A stretch of 64,000 bases of DNA from Ascochyta rabiei (lineage: Eukaryota > Ascomycota > Dothideomycetes > Pleosporales > Didymellaceae): NCBI RefSeq assembly GCF_004011695.2, contig NC_082426.1, forward strand, positions 186,001-250,000, given 5' to 3'. Below the pieces are notes generated by a model. The model did no database searches, was not told the DNA's origin, and saw nothing but the letters and a program-made list of their open reading frames with translations. Positions 32,601 through 43,842 of this stretch are shown one piece after another (within the stretch, counting starts at the first letter, position 1; each line of letters starts with the position of its first letter). Position numbers and translations under genes: made by a program.

Positions 32601-33987
32601 CGTCTTCACCGACTTTCTCCGTTACACCGGGTTCCTCAAGGTCTTCTACTCCGTCCCTTTCCCGAATAAAGTCAGCACAGGCGTCACGAACGTCTTGTAG
32701 TACTGGTCGCTCCAGCTTCAGGCAAAGGTTGCGAAGATGCTCGCGCGTGACCTCTTCCTTACCAATGAAGTCCTCTATGCTTTCAGCCTTGAGGGCGACA
32801 GGAAGGAGGGTTGATTGAGTGAGCAGTAGTCGACAAAATAGAAAGTTCTTGATCTCAGTAACCTCGTTGAGAAGCTGCTCAATCTCATCGTCTGGAATCA
32901 CAGGTGTCTGTGCGTCATAGCTATTGGAGCCGCTCCCGGCCGCGTACCAACCTGTCGCTCGTTCAAACTTGACAGGCTTGCGAAGTCGGTCACGCATCTG
33001 GCCTTTGGTTTCCATCTCAATGATGTTTGCACCTCGGCCGTCATTTGTCTGTAGTGTTGGATCTGCCAGCTTCTTGGTTTCCGCGTTGGCTTTTTTCACC
33101 CTCTTTTTCGCACTTTTAGAGAGCGCTTTTGTAGGCGCAGTCGACCCGGAGGTGCCATCGGTCTGCGGAATGTCGACAGGTTTGGCAGATATATCCTCGA
33201 TCGCGTCGTTGGCCTCGTTGTCTTGAAGCATAAGGAAGTATTTGATGAGCTCGACATAGTTGTCCCGTTCGTAGCCAAATACATCCTTGATGGGGTCCCA
33301 ATCGTCTTGCTCTTCTTCAGACATGTCCGAAAGACGCTGTTTATACGTCTCGTTAAGATACTGCTCTTGCTGTTTCTGGTCCTCTTTCGCTCTCATCTGA
33401 CGCTGCTGTCGCTTGAGCTCTTTTTGATGACGCTGGAACAACAGCGACTCCAGTTTGACCTTTCTGGACTCGGTCTCTCCTTGTTTCTCTTCTTGTTCCT
33501 GAGTTTGTTTCACCCAGTCGAACCATTGCTTTTGCTCATACATCACAGTAGCCGCACGTTTGCCGAGCTTTTCCAATGCCTTTGTCATAGTTTGTCTGTC
33601 GCTCTGGAGTCTGTCAAGATACTTCTGGTGGCCATAGTCGTTGTCGATGGCGAAGAAATGGCTGTGGTGTAATTTACGGGCTCGAATGACTCGATCAAGC
33701 AGTTGAAAAGTTTTAAACAGATAATCATGTACTGTCTTGAGCGTTGCCTCATCGTCGATATCCGCAAAATCCTGTGACGCTGCAGAGCCTTTCTTGCCTG
33801 TAAGGTAGGCTGGCGGCTTGCTGGACAGAGCATCAAGCTCCGCGTTGCGTCTTTTGTAGCCCCGATATAGAGCTGCACGCTGTATGAGAGATTTTTCCTT
33901 TGCAGCCGCCGGGCCTTTATTGATGGTGGTTGTCGCAAGAGGGCTTACCTTGACATTGACGAGAGTGAAACGCGCACAACCGTCCAT
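29621..33987 (-). CDS. Unrecognised large fungal protein, 1398 residues
   Basis: Three exons, 33987-30936, 30890-30417 and 30291-29621. Introns of 45 and 125 bp have gt...ag ends and keep phase (RQKSK|VFKQSF and RPIIIK|PYPLHE). The N-terminal third is Lys/Gln/Glu-rich coiled coil (RHQKELKRQQRQMRAKEDQK). The middle contains a well-structured, aromatic-rich region (SRRFIQYLAMESWELRALVR; FGFEEFYDVYIWDASPGRSF). Then comes an acidic stretch (DTDDELDSSEGEALGEVDDD), and a C-terminal region rich in Trp and aromatics (PHFYPLMLGIDSRPMCTFLD). No membrane segments and no catalytic motif that I can name. It looks like a conserved filamentous-ascomycete protein of unknown role. Confidence 0.82.
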
Positions 33988-34338
33988 CAGAAGAAGTTGC
34001 TTCCTTGTCGCAGGCCGTTTGCCCGCTCAGGTCTGAGAGCAGCCTCGCCCTACAAATTGCAGTCATAGTAGCACCAATATATCAATAAGCGAATGTTGAT
34101 AATGAGAATGAGTACGACTTGAGACACACTGAGCCGCGACGATGCCGAGCCCCGCGCACTAAGCAGACCGCTAGCGCCAACTTAAAACGCGTGTTCTCGT
34201 GATTTGTGGAAGGTCTGCTCGCCTATCAACTATTCCGAATAAAGAACGACTTGACTGAACGTTTGCGTTTGCATGATGTATTAATGGGTATCATGTTGTT
34301 TTGCTCAACGTAGCCAAGTCAAAACGTATAATCTCCGT
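33988..34338. other. Intergenic, no gene seen
   Basis: 350 bp between the 1398-residue gene start and the CWC24 stop. No repeat or RNA gene was recognised. Confidence 0.6.
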
Positions 34339-35265
34339 CTATGGATCCTCATCCTCCTTCTCCGCGGCCTCAGCCTCCGCCTTCTTCTTGTCCTCCCACT
34401 TCTGCTTTTTCTCCAGCAACCTCTGAAGATTCTTGGCCCCATTGAACACACCGTACGTTTTGGCATTGCAGGCTGCACATGTGGGATCCTTTCTGTACCG
34501 CTTCAGCGCACACGCCTCGCAAAAGTAGTGCCCACACTTGGTCACGATTGGACTCTTGTAGGGCTTCTTGCATATCAGGCACGCAAATGGTATCTTCTCC
34601 AGCAATGCCAGGTCCACACCGTCTTCATCCTTCTCCTTCTCGTCACGATTGGCCGAAGCGACAATGGTGCCACCTGGCTTCTTGCCTTTTGTTGACATCT
34701 CCCATTCGCGATCGAGCTTCCAGCCAGCGGCATAGTCCTCACGAGCGTGCAGGAACTTGCAGTTGTCGCCAAACCCACAGAAACCAGTTTGCTTGTAGTC
34801 CTTGCAGACGTCGGGTGTGTAATCGGTGACGGTGATTGTTCGGACGTTGGAAGAGGATTTCTGAGGGCCAACTTGCCGTGCAGGCGCATCAGGGTTCTTC
34901 TCGATGAATGTCGTGGGTTTCGTGCGCGTGCTGCCGAGCAGATTCTTTGAGCTCAGGTCATCATCGCCCTCGAACCAGTTTGACTGCTTCGTAGCATCGT
35001 TGCTCGCCTCTATTGTCGCAGAGCGGTTTGCTTCGTATTGTGTGGTTCCCTCCAGTCCTGTTATGCTAGGCTTCTGGTCGGCGGTCGAAGCTTTCAGGGA
35101 ATTTCCGTTGACCTTGCGACGTTTTACTACGCGACCATCTCCGCCTTCTGCTTCTGACCCCGAAGAGAAGTCGTCTGAATCCGAGCGTGGCGGCGGCGGC
35201 GGTGCGGCTTTGCGGGGAGCTGCTTTTGCGCCTCGTTTCTTAAACTTTACTACCGGCGCTTCCAT
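34339..35265 (-). CDS. CWC24: Pre-mRNA-splicing factor Cwc24 (CCCH + RING)
   Basis: Intronless 308-residue frame from the ATG at 35265 (MEAPVVKFKKRGAKAAPRK). It has a basic/disordered N-terminus. The CCCH zinc finger CKDYKQTGFCGFGDNCKF is near residue 160, and YAAGWKLDREWE is the conserved linker. A C3HC4 RING (CLICKKPYKSPIVTKCGH) is near residue 240, followed by CEACALKRYRKDPTC. This CCCH-RING layout is diagnostic of Cwc24/RNF113A, which binds the 5' splice site region of the activated spliceosome before step one. A longer frame from 35400 exists but its extra residues are not family-like. The Lys/Glu-rich C-terminus is typical. Confidence 0.95.
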   Translation of the reverse strand: MEAPVVKFKKRGAKAAPRKAAPPPPPRSDSDDFSSGSEAEGGDGRVVKRRKVNGNSLKASTADQKPSITGLEGTTQYEANRSATIEASNDATKQSNWFEGDDDLSSKNLLGSTRTKPTTFIEKNPDAPARQVGPQKSSSNVRTITVTDYTPDVCKDYKQTGFCGFGDNCKFLHAREDYAAGWKLDREWEMSTKGKKPGGTIVASANRDEKEKDEDGVDLALLEKIPFACLICKKPYKSPIVTKCGHYFCEACALKRYRKDPTCAACNAKTYGVFNGAKNLQRLLEKKQKWEDKKKAEAEAAEKEDEDP

Positions 35266-35565
35266 TTCGGCTTCGCAGGTGAGTGGATGGGAGGGGGAGA
35301 GAATTAGAACAACCGTGTGTTTAAAATGCTCAGTATATATAGTCCGGCGCATGGAAAAGAAAGTTCGATGGTTGATAATCTGGGGAAGCTCGGACGTCAC
35401 GCTAGTCTAGTTAACTTGACGCCACTGCCACGCGCCTAAAACTTTGTAGCGCCATCGTATACTTCATCACTTCAGGGCTGTGCGCTTGGTGTTTTTGGCT
35501 GCAGGAGGTATTACTTTATCACGAAAATTCCACCAATGTACCCCAGCGGTCCACAAATATAGATA
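35266..35565. other. Intergenic, no gene seen
   Basis: 300 bp covering the CWC24 promoter and the 3' flank of the alpha/beta hydrolase gene. Confidence 0.6.
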
Positions 35566-37048
35566 TTATATCTCGCCGCCATAGTATGAATAATTGTCCG
35601 CATTCTGCTTGTGGAAACCGTAATCTGTGCTATGACGGATCATCTCCCTCCTAATCTCGGGCGTCTGAAAACCACATCAGCACATGCACGATGGAAGCGT
35701 CTTGATTCGTTTACTTACTCGTTCACTGACTTGCTCAACCCGATTGACGACTCGATCTAGCAAAGAAATCATCTCTTCGCTCACAAACTTGGGACTGTCC
35801 CTCTGGATGAAATGCCCACAGTTGAGGGCTATAAGCGGACCGATGGCTTTGCCCTCGTCGGTAATCCGCGTTAGATCCGAATTGTGGGCCTGCCACACTG
35901 GATTTGCGTACGTCATCGTCAGCACCTTCGGTATATGTAGGGAGCCCTGGTCTTTGTCGGGGAAGTTAGCTTGGAGATTGAGCCGTCAGCAGTCATACAA
36001 GTACACGCATGGATGGTTCGCTCTGCAAAATATGCCCGAGAAACGGGGTACACGTACATGATTGCTCGGCAAATGTTTCCCAGTCATGACCTACTACCGT
36101 GAGGTACGGTCCAGCGCCGCCCCAGCCTTCCAGTCGAGGTCCGTCAGCCTCTGGTAGCAACGTCGCCAAGTTGCGTCTCGACAAGCCTTCCATGTTCGGC
36201 ACATCGGGATGAAACATTTTTCTGTATTTCTCCCTCGTTTCCCTCACCTCGTCTGCTGTTACATCGCCAGGTAAGGTGTGCGGATCAAACCCGGGGGCGT
36301 CAGGATTCGGCCACATGTTCGTATAGTCAGAATTGGCCATGATGCTATCAAGGAACAACATGCCACAAACGGTGCCAGGGTACGTTTGCGCAAACAGTCG
36401 TGCAATAGCGCATCCGATGCTGTTACACACGAAGACAAGGCAGGGATACTGGGACGGGTTGCTGGTCTGAAGGTGCTCTTTCCATATCTGTAGTGTGAAC
36501 TGCTTGAGGTCGCGTACCGCAGACATTACGTCGTGGCCATGGCTGGGTGGAGGTTCTTTGTCATTGGGATCGCGGTCTGAATCTCCTTGACCGAAGCGAT
36601 CATAACTGAGCAAAGCAGGATACGGAAGGCCTGCTCTGACTCGCTTCTCCAAGAAAGCACTTATGCTCTGATCCCACGAGCTTCTAGGGAGCATCAGCCC
36701 ATTCAAGAACACGATGAGTGACTGTGCGAAGGGGTTGGGATGGCTCAGTCTCGACGAAGAGGCAGGGTAATATGTGTAGTGTATCCTTGCAGCGTGCTTG
36801 CCATCGAGCGGCATAGCCGAGATCTCTGGTTCCGGGAAGTCCGGAAAGTCTTCCTCGGACGTAGGCATGCTGCTCACTACCGGGTTTCCAGGGTTGGATC
36901 TCCTTGCGGCATCATGAACAACACGTTCCGCGGAAGAAGCCGGATCATCTTGTACTGGTTTCTCTTGTATTGGTGTCAGCTTCGATTCCAGTTCTTCCGC
37001 ATCCGGGTGTTTGGGATGGTTCCTAAACTTATGGAGCAAGTGGACCAT
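35566..37048 (-). CDS. Alpha/beta-hydrolase fold protein
   Basis: Three exons, 37048-36058, 35969-35719 and 35664-35566, give 446 residues. The third, small exon follows a gtaagt...ttttcag intron and encodes TPEIRREMIRHSTDYGFHK. Without it the protein would end in an unlikely KTLPSCMC tail. The fold signature is LIVFLNGLMLPRSSWD (oxyanion strand), LLSYDRFGQGDSD, and the nucleophile elbow LVFVCNSIGCAIARLFA. LFLDSIMANSD holds an acid residue, and ALNCGHFIQRDSP holds the catalytic His. The elbow reads CNSIG rather than the canonical GxSxG. An unusually long polar N-terminus (about 95 residues) precedes the hydrolase domain; no secretion signal is visible. The substrate is unknown. Confidence 0.87.
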
Positions 37049-38116
37049 GTTCGCGGCTGCTCTTCTGACTTCTCAACGCCTGAACAATCTTCAAGGATGC
37101 GATTTGTCTGGAAAGCGGCCAGAGCTATTCAACTGCCAATTAAAAGAGCAGACTTCCAGTATGCCCGGTGCAGGTCAACAATCCGAACGCAAAATCCGTA
37201 TCCCCGCTTGCTTGTCTGATTTGGTAGATGTGATCGGCACAAAATGCAGGGGTTGAACAAATCGAGTCCGATCCACCATGTAGGCGCAAGAGAGTTGAAA
37301 GCAGCTGATTCGAACGCAGGGAGACTTTATGTAATTGACGTTTCTCAAGGGTTGCAAAAGTTGGTCTTACCCCTCCGCCAGGCGGGCAAAGCGGGAAGGA
37401 TTCCAAGATCTTCTGAGATCTTCTCGGACCGTCTCTGCGCCGTCGATGCGTTATCTCCAGAAGTGATCGCTCTCGCTGCGAGCCTGGAAGCCGGGTGTGG
37501 TAACAGAAGGGCGGATTGCCTCGCCAGAGGAGGCAGGGTCTGCTTTTGACAACGTCGTGTGCCGTGAGGGGTCATCACGGCCAAGATAGGGTCACTTCTT
37601 TCGCATGATGACATGCAGATCCACAGTGCCGCGCCGGTGGCTTGAACAAGGCTCGCGTCAACCAAAACATGACAGCGGATGAACCTTTTGCGGGACACAA
37701 GCCATGTCAAAGTGTGCATGTGCTGTCAGACGGTGCGTAGTGCATGGAAACGGTGGCTCGGCTCTCAGGTACGCGGCTGCGGCTGTTCCTGCCTATGACG
37801 TGTCGCGAATGCACGTTGCTCTTTCACCGCATGTGGATCCCTGCGCTGATCCCCGGCCATCTTAATACCATGGCATCTGGCGCCCGCGCTTCTGGACACT
37901 CTCCACCCCCGCAGTTTTTACTCAACCACAGTCAAACAATATCAATCCCCACGTCGTTCGCTTTGGCAGCCCACGCAAACAAGTTAGCAACTCCCACGCG
38001 GCACCCCGCGGCACTACTCGGCAATCAGATACAAGCTTCCCTTGGGTCAGTGTAGATACATGGAACTGATGCTTGCGTCAGGCACTAACCGTTTGCAGTG
38101 TTTATGCACATCCATT
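37049..38116. other. Divergent intergenic region with a probable 5' UTR intron
   Basis: About 1.07 kb between two divergent starts. A gt...ag intron at 38046-38098 (ggcactaacc branch-like, gtttgcag acceptor) directly precedes the downstream gene's ATG and probably lies in its 5' UTR. Nothing else is recognised. Confidence 0.55.
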
Positions 38117-38995
38117 ATGGCAAACTACGTTGATGCTTCTTCGCAGACGGAATGGGCGGGACTGATGCAGAAGAACATTGTTCGTTCAGAGGCCTTCTTC
38201 GCTCCATACCCTGCCACAAACACGCCGCCGGATGAACCATTAACAAAAAAGGAGCAGTGCCTTGAGGATTTCCCATCCCTGTCGCATTCAGAGGCGCGCG
38301 GCCAACCACAGACACCGCCACAATCAATAGAGCCATTCAGAGAGCGTGTTTCAGCCATGTCAACATCGCCATTGCTATCTCGGAGCCAGAACCGTCCCGC
38401 CTTTGTGGCACACATCGATCTGCCATCCCCAGAGATGAGAGAACTTGAGACGCTCGATGACGAGGTGCCAGTCTCGCCACCGCCGTCTGCTCTTGTTCTA
38501 TCGCCAGTACCGGAGGCCAACAGGCGATTCGCCGGGCACACGCCTCTGTTCCCACGATCGCCATCTCCAGACACGCCTAGGAAGCAGCCTCCACAGCACC
38601 TGGCTCCAATCGCGCCAGGGAGGCCCCTTTCCATGCCAGTACATGAATTGATCGTCGAGCAAGATCCTAGCGAAGATGCCGACACGGAGCCGCAACCAGC
38701 CATGGAGAGTCAATCGACAACGCCGCAAGAAGATGTTGGACTGACAGGACCGCTCACGCTCGCACCAAATCCTGGCGACGGCACCCAAGACACCATCTTG
38801 CTAAGCGCTCTAGATACCGAGCTTAGCAGAATCGCCCGGCAACAGCGAAGAGTCGATGCTGCGGCTGAAGATGGCCAGCCACTCAGTCGCCAAGAGTCAT
38901 CGGAGTCTCGATCGTCTGAGGTCCAGCCCGTCGACGGCGTGACGTTGAAGAAGAGCGTCCCCATGAACTTTGGAGCGCCACTGGGGCAGGTGTAG
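38117..38995 (+). CDS. Unrecognised disordered Pro/Ser-rich protein
   Basis: 292 residues from MANYVDASSQTEWAGLMQ. An earlier in-frame ATG at 38042 lies inside the probable 5' UTR intron, so 38117 is preferred. The sequence is rich in Pro, Ser, Glu and Gln with short SP/TP motifs (PRSPSPDTPRKQPP), as in a phosphorylated regulatory or scaffold protein. No globular domain, membrane segment or signal peptide is evident. The C-terminus (GVTLKKSVPMNFGAPLGQV) and the N-terminal SQTEW segment look the most constrained. Function unknown. Confidence 0.65.
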   Translation: MANYVDASSQTEWAGLMQKNIVRSEAFFAPYPATNTPPDEPLTKKEQCLEDFPSLSHSEARGQPQTPPQSIEPFRERVSAMSTSPLLSRSQNRPAFVAHIDLPSPEMRELETLDDEVPVSPPPSALVLSPVPEANRRFAGHTPLFPRSPSPDTPRKQPPQHLAPIAPGRPLSMPVHELIVEQDPSEDADTEPQPAMESQSTTPQEDVGLTGPLTLAPNPGDGTQDTILLSALDTELSRIARQQRRVDAAAEDGQPLSRQESSESRSSEVQPVDGVTLKKSVPMNFGAPLGQV

Positions 38996-39394
38996 GACAC
39001 GCCGAGCGGTTCATCGAGCAAGGGCAAGCGCGGATCTCGCGACGAAGAAGATGGGAACTTTGGATCGCCAAGTACCGAGGTTTGAATACGCGCCTAGACA
39101 GGCAGGGCGCGTTAGAGAAGCGATACCCACGAGTCGACGTCCTGCTTTTGCGGACAGGAGTCGCATAGCGAGCAGCATGGAAGCAGGGACAAACAGGCTA
39201 CATGCATCGAGTGCGTTGTGATGGGGAGCAAGAATCATATGGTTGTTCAAGGTGTAAAGATTCGCTGATATTGGACATGCTGCACCCACGCACCCCCTCT
39301 CCAAACACCCCACTTACTGTACAATGATTCTACACGGCGTCTTCCACATGCATATTCTACACATCGCCTCACCCAACCACGCACAAGACGGACA
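38996..39394. other. Convergent intergenic region
   Basis: 400 bp of 3' flanks of two converging genes. No repeats or RNA genes were recognised. Confidence 0.6.
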
Positions 39395-40446
39395 CTACCG
39401 CTCAGCGAGCATGTTCTTGATCTGGCGCCAGTAGTCGCCGTCGACGGCCGTCTTCAGCTCGTCCTTGTGCAGCCACTGGAAGTCCTGCAGGCCGAGCTTG
39501 TTGTCCTTGAGGTTGGCCTGGCCGGCCATGATGCGCGCCTTGAGGAAGAAGGTCTTTGCGCCCTGCTCCTGCAGGCCCGTCTCGGTGCTGCGCGGCGTCT
39601 TGTACTCGAGCTGTGCGTGGCCGACGGGCACGTGGCCGACCAGCCAGGTGTTCATGTTGACGCCGCCGGACTGCGTGATGATGCGTTGCGCAGCCTGTCG
39701 TATGTTAGCATTGCTGGTGTCTTGTGGTGTTCGATGACGCAACCTACCCCGTGCAGGTTCTCGTCGTTCAGCCTGTCCTGCGGGAACTCCCACCTCCCCT
39801 CCTTGTTCTTGACCAACAGATACAGCGTCCTCTGCAGCGCCCGACTCAAGCTCCTGGTGTCGTTTTTCCGGTCCGCTTCTGTCTCTCTTGGCGGCGGCCT
39901 CTCAAACGCCTCACGCTCGTCCTTTGCCGCGTTCGCCGCCGCAGCCACAGCACCGCTCTCCTCCTCTGCGCCCGTCGTCCCAGCGTCCTCCAGCAGCTTG
40001 TCCACCTGCCATTGGAAGCTGCTCTCCTGAGCCCCTACGAGGACTTCGTCGTTCCATGCCTCCTCGCCGTACCCCTTGTACCGCCCAATGTCGCGGGCGG
40101 GCGTGAGGCGCTGGGCCATCTTCCTCTTCCATTCGCGGTCGGCGGGCGTGCGTGCTTTGAAGTAGAAGTAGCGTGTGAAGGGCAGGGCGAGGCGCTCGTT
40201 GAGGCGTTTCTGGTACAGGAAGAAGGCGGCCTCGAAGGGGTGCAGGTCGCGCGTCAGTTGCGGCGGGCGGGAGAGGACGACGCCGGCGTTGACGGCGTAG
40301 GAGGTGCTAGGCGAGGTCTGGCCAACGGGGGGGATGTGTTGCGGGCGGGCGTCTTCGGGGGTGGAGGCGAGCGCGGCTGCGGTTGCGTACGTGTTGCGCG
40401 AGATGGTGTCTCTGCAGGAGCGGCATATCGATTGTCCTGTCTTCAT
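39395..40446 (-). CDS. MRPL17: Mitochondrial large-subunit ribosomal protein mL46 (yeast MRPL17)
   Basis: Two exons, 40446-39748 and 39694-39395, with a 53-bp intron (gtaggt...acgacag) joining NLHG to AAQRIITQ. The product is 332 residues. The N-terminus (MKTGQSICRSCRDTISRNTY) is basic and low in acidic residues, fitting a mitochondrial presequence. Conserved parts are LHPFEAAFFLYQKRLNERLA near residue 70 and YLLVKNKEGRWEFPQ. The C-terminal Nudix-like fold includes LVGHVPVGHAQLEYKT and GAKTFFLKARIMAG. mL46 is a structural subunit of the mitoribosome with a degenerate Nudix domain. An Ala/Glu-rich insert around residues 170-190 is lineage-specific. Transcribed divergently from CCT8. Confidence 0.93.
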
Positions 40447-41302
40447 CAGCAATGGCGTCCGTCTGCGTCGAGTCGATGGACTGACCCGCTCGCGCGGCCA
40501 ACCGGCGAGTCGTCTGCTGTCCGGCGTTCATCTCCCTTTGCTCGCGGCGATGGCAGTCGATAGGCTGGGCCTCTGGTCAGAAAAGTTCGGTCGGGGTCGA
40601 CAGCGGAGGAAGGTGCATTGGGTCTAGTGCGCTTAGTCAGGCAAGTGCGCGCATCAAAAGCTTCGCAGGGCGCAAGCTGTCGTTCTTCACTTCTATATGG
40701 CCCTCCTTATCTCCAGCGTGTCGCTTTTCTCCTACCAGACGCTGGTCATTTATTGGTGCCTAGACGGATCGAGCAGTCTTTTTCGCTAGCAGTACCTTCA
40801 ATATTGTTCCAAGGCGTACAGCTAGATAGATTTTGCTCACATCTTTTCTGCGTGATGACTTTTTTTTGGACGATTAGCGTCTGAGGTCTCGTGACGTGAC
40901 GCACGCCGCTGGCACGAGAGATGCATTCACGGGTTGCCAGAGTCTTGCGTTACGTGCATCAGCTTGACTTGTGCGATTTGCATGCAGTACTCACACTGCA
41001 CCCACCGGCTGCAAAGCAGCTCTGGATCCTGCATCCATGTTGATAGTCTGTGGAAGAGCTGCTGCAGCAGGCCCATGATGTCGTCTTGCAGTGCTCTGCC
41101 TGAGACGAAACATGGAATCACTGCTGGCACCTGAAAAACGCGCCTTTCGTCTCACTTTGACCGTTGCTGTCCTTCATCCAGCTCCTCCAGCGGCATTTAC
41201 TTTCGCCGACTAGCGCCAAGATGTTTAAATTTACTAGAACGCGTCCCGCGGTGAGCTCCCAGGCACAACCCAAACCCCAGATACCCCTCACACGCCGCCA
41301 AC
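40447..41302. other. Divergent promoter region between MRPL17 and CCT8
   Basis: About 855 bp; no conserved frame was seen. Short frames at 40618-41134 are not family-like. Confidence 0.55.
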
Positions 41303-43082
41303 ATGTCTCTCTCGATACCCAACGCCCCCAACGCCGGGCTGTTCAAGCAGGGCTACCAGAAGTGAGCCAGCACTTTCCCCACCATCGCCATGTGCACGCT
41401 GCTAACCACCCCCACAACAGCTACGACGCCGAGGATGGCGCTGTGATTCGCAACATCGACGCCTGCAGGACGATTGCCCAGACTGTCCAGACCTCTCTCG
41501 GTCCCTATGGACGCAACAAGATCGTCATCAACCACCTCCAGAAGATGATCCTCACCTCCGATGCCGCCACGATACTGAGGGAACTCGAGGTCGTGCACCC
41601 CGCCGCAAAGCTCCTGGTCATGGCCAGCCAGCAGCAGGAGGCCGAGATGGGCGATGCGACAAACCTCGTCATCGTTCTTGCTGGCGAGCTGCTGAAGAAA
41701 GCAGAGGAGCTCATCCGCATGGGCCTCAAGACAAGTGACATCGTGTTGGGATACGAGAAGGCACAGAACGCAGCACAGCAGACTCTAGAGGGTACGTGAT
41801 ATGTGCATCGCCCTCGCAATTCACCCAGACTAACCATGACGTAGAGCTCGTATGCGACAAGGTCGAAGATATCCGGTCGCAAGCAGAGCTCGCCAAAGCC
41901 ATCCGAACCGTCGTCGCCGCAAAACAGTCTGGCAGCGAAGACTTCCTCGCCGATCTCGTCGCAGAAGCCGTCCTCGCGGTGCTGCCCAAGAACCCTGTCA
42001 ACTTCAACGTTGACAACGTCCGAGTCGTAAAGATTATGGGAGGCGCACTGGAGCAGAGCAAGGTCGTCAAGGGTATGGTCTTCGCAAGATCGCCGGAGGG
42101 CAACGTGACAAAGGCCACCAAGGCCAAGGTCGGAGTCTTCTCGTGCCCCATCGACATCTCACAGACCGAGACCAAGGGCACCGTCCTCTTGCACAACGCA
42201 AAGGAGATGATGGACTTCACAACGGGCGAAGAGCAGCAGGTCGAGCAGGCCATCAAGGAGCTGCACGACTCTGGCATGCGCGTCGTGGTTGCTGGATCCA
42301 CCATCGGAGAGCTCGCACAGCACTACCTCAACCGCTACAACATGCTCACCATCAAGATTCTCTCCAAGTTCGAGCTGCGCCGGTTATGTCGCGTTGTTGG
42401 CGCCACACCTCTGGCGCGTCTGGGCGCACCTATGCCCGATGAGATGGGTACCATCGACGTGGTTGAGACCCTGGAGATTGGCGGTGACCGTGTCACCGTC
42501 TTCAGACAAGAGAACGAGCAGACACGAACAGCAACGCTCGTCCTGCGTGGTGCTACCCAGAATCACCTTGACGACGTTGAGCGTGCTATTGACGACGGTG
42601 TCAACGTAGTAAAGGCCATCACCCGTGACGCACGACTGGTGCCAGGAGCAGGAGCCACAGAGATGCAGCTCATCGAGCGAATTAAGACCATTGCCGACAA
42701 GACACCCGGCCTGGCACAGTACTCCATCCGCAAGTTCGCCGAAGCATTCGAAGTCATTCCCCGCACGCTCGCCGAATCAGCAGGCCTCGACGCCACCGAA
42801 ATTCTCGCACGCCTGTACGTCGCACACGCTGCACAGAAGGGCCGCAAGGACGACGAATGGACCATCGGTGTCGACATCGAGAACGACGACAACACCGGCA
42901 CCCTGGACGCAAAGGAGGAGGGTATTCTTGACCTGTGGGTCAGCAAGAGCTGGGCCATCAAGCTGGCTAGCGAGGCCGCAAGGACAGTGCTGAGCGTTGA
43001 CCAGATCATCGTCGCAAGGCAAGCCGGCGGACCCAAGATGCCAGGGAAGGCCCAGCAGGGCAACTGGGACAACGATGACTAG
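41303..43082 (+). CDS. CCT8: CCT/TRiC chaperonin subunit theta
   Basis: Three exons, 41303-41361, 41421-41791 and 41845-43082, encode 555 residues. Short introns of 59 and 53 bp interrupt at YQ|NYDAEDG and LE|ELVCDK. The chaperonin signature is clear: SLGPYGRNKIVINHLQKM, ILTSDAATILREL, and EMGDATNLVIVLAGELL. GATEMQLIERI is in the intermediate/equatorial part and WDNDD is at the C-terminus. The theta-type GPYG...K and VVHPAAKLLVMAS segments identify the subunit. CCT8 forms part of the cytosolic double-ring chaperonin that folds actin, tubulin and WD proteins. The start MSLSIPNAPNAGLFKQGYQ is the usual theta N-terminus. Confidence 0.96.
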
Positions 43083-43842
43083 AAGACGAGCATGGGCTGG
43101 AAAAGTGTATAATGACATGAACTGAATGACCCAAGGTCATCGAATAAACGATGCCTTTGTCCAACCCGCTGCCTCCGCTCACAAGACGCGCTCTACCGTA
43201 CATTAACCTCAGATTGCCCATCCTTATCCTACAACCCCGCCCATCTAAACAGCCTTGTATACACCGTCTCCCCTTTCAACAACCCCAACCGCGACCAATC
43301 TCAATCTACATCCAACCCACTACAGAGAATGTATCCGCACCCCTCCCTCTCCTGCATCCGCACAATCAGCGATACACACAACAGCAATCAAGTTATGAGA
43401 TTCCGCGTGTATCGTCTGCGACCACGCCATGCTGTACGGAGGAAATGGAGAAGACGTAAGGGAGCTGAGAGGGAGTGTGTTGGTGGAGTGGTGCTGTGGG
43501 ATCATGATGAGCGTGGGTGGTTAGGGGTGTTTGGATGCGCTTTGAGACGAGCGTGAGGGTGTAGCGACGTTGGGAGATGGTCAAGAAGAAGAAGAATTGC
43601 AATATGTGTCAAGGCGAGCTTGTTGCGGTGTTCGCTGTATTGGAGGATCAAAGGGCGGTGGATTGGATTGGATTGAATATAGTCCTAGGTTTTTGGCGGA
43701 GATAAAACCGTGCTGCTGCTGCACGTTGATCGGCGGCTGTCTGCAGATGTGTGGCTTCGGGGCGGCCTTTCTATGGTTCTTCGCCCGTTAGAACAAGTGT
43801 GGGCTGGGCTCTTCACCTTCGTGTCATGCGACGCTGGGATTC
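43083..43842. other. Convergent intergenic region
   Basis: 760 bp between the stops of CCT8 and POP3. Short frames on both strands without conserved features; no RNA gene recognised. Confidence 0.6.
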
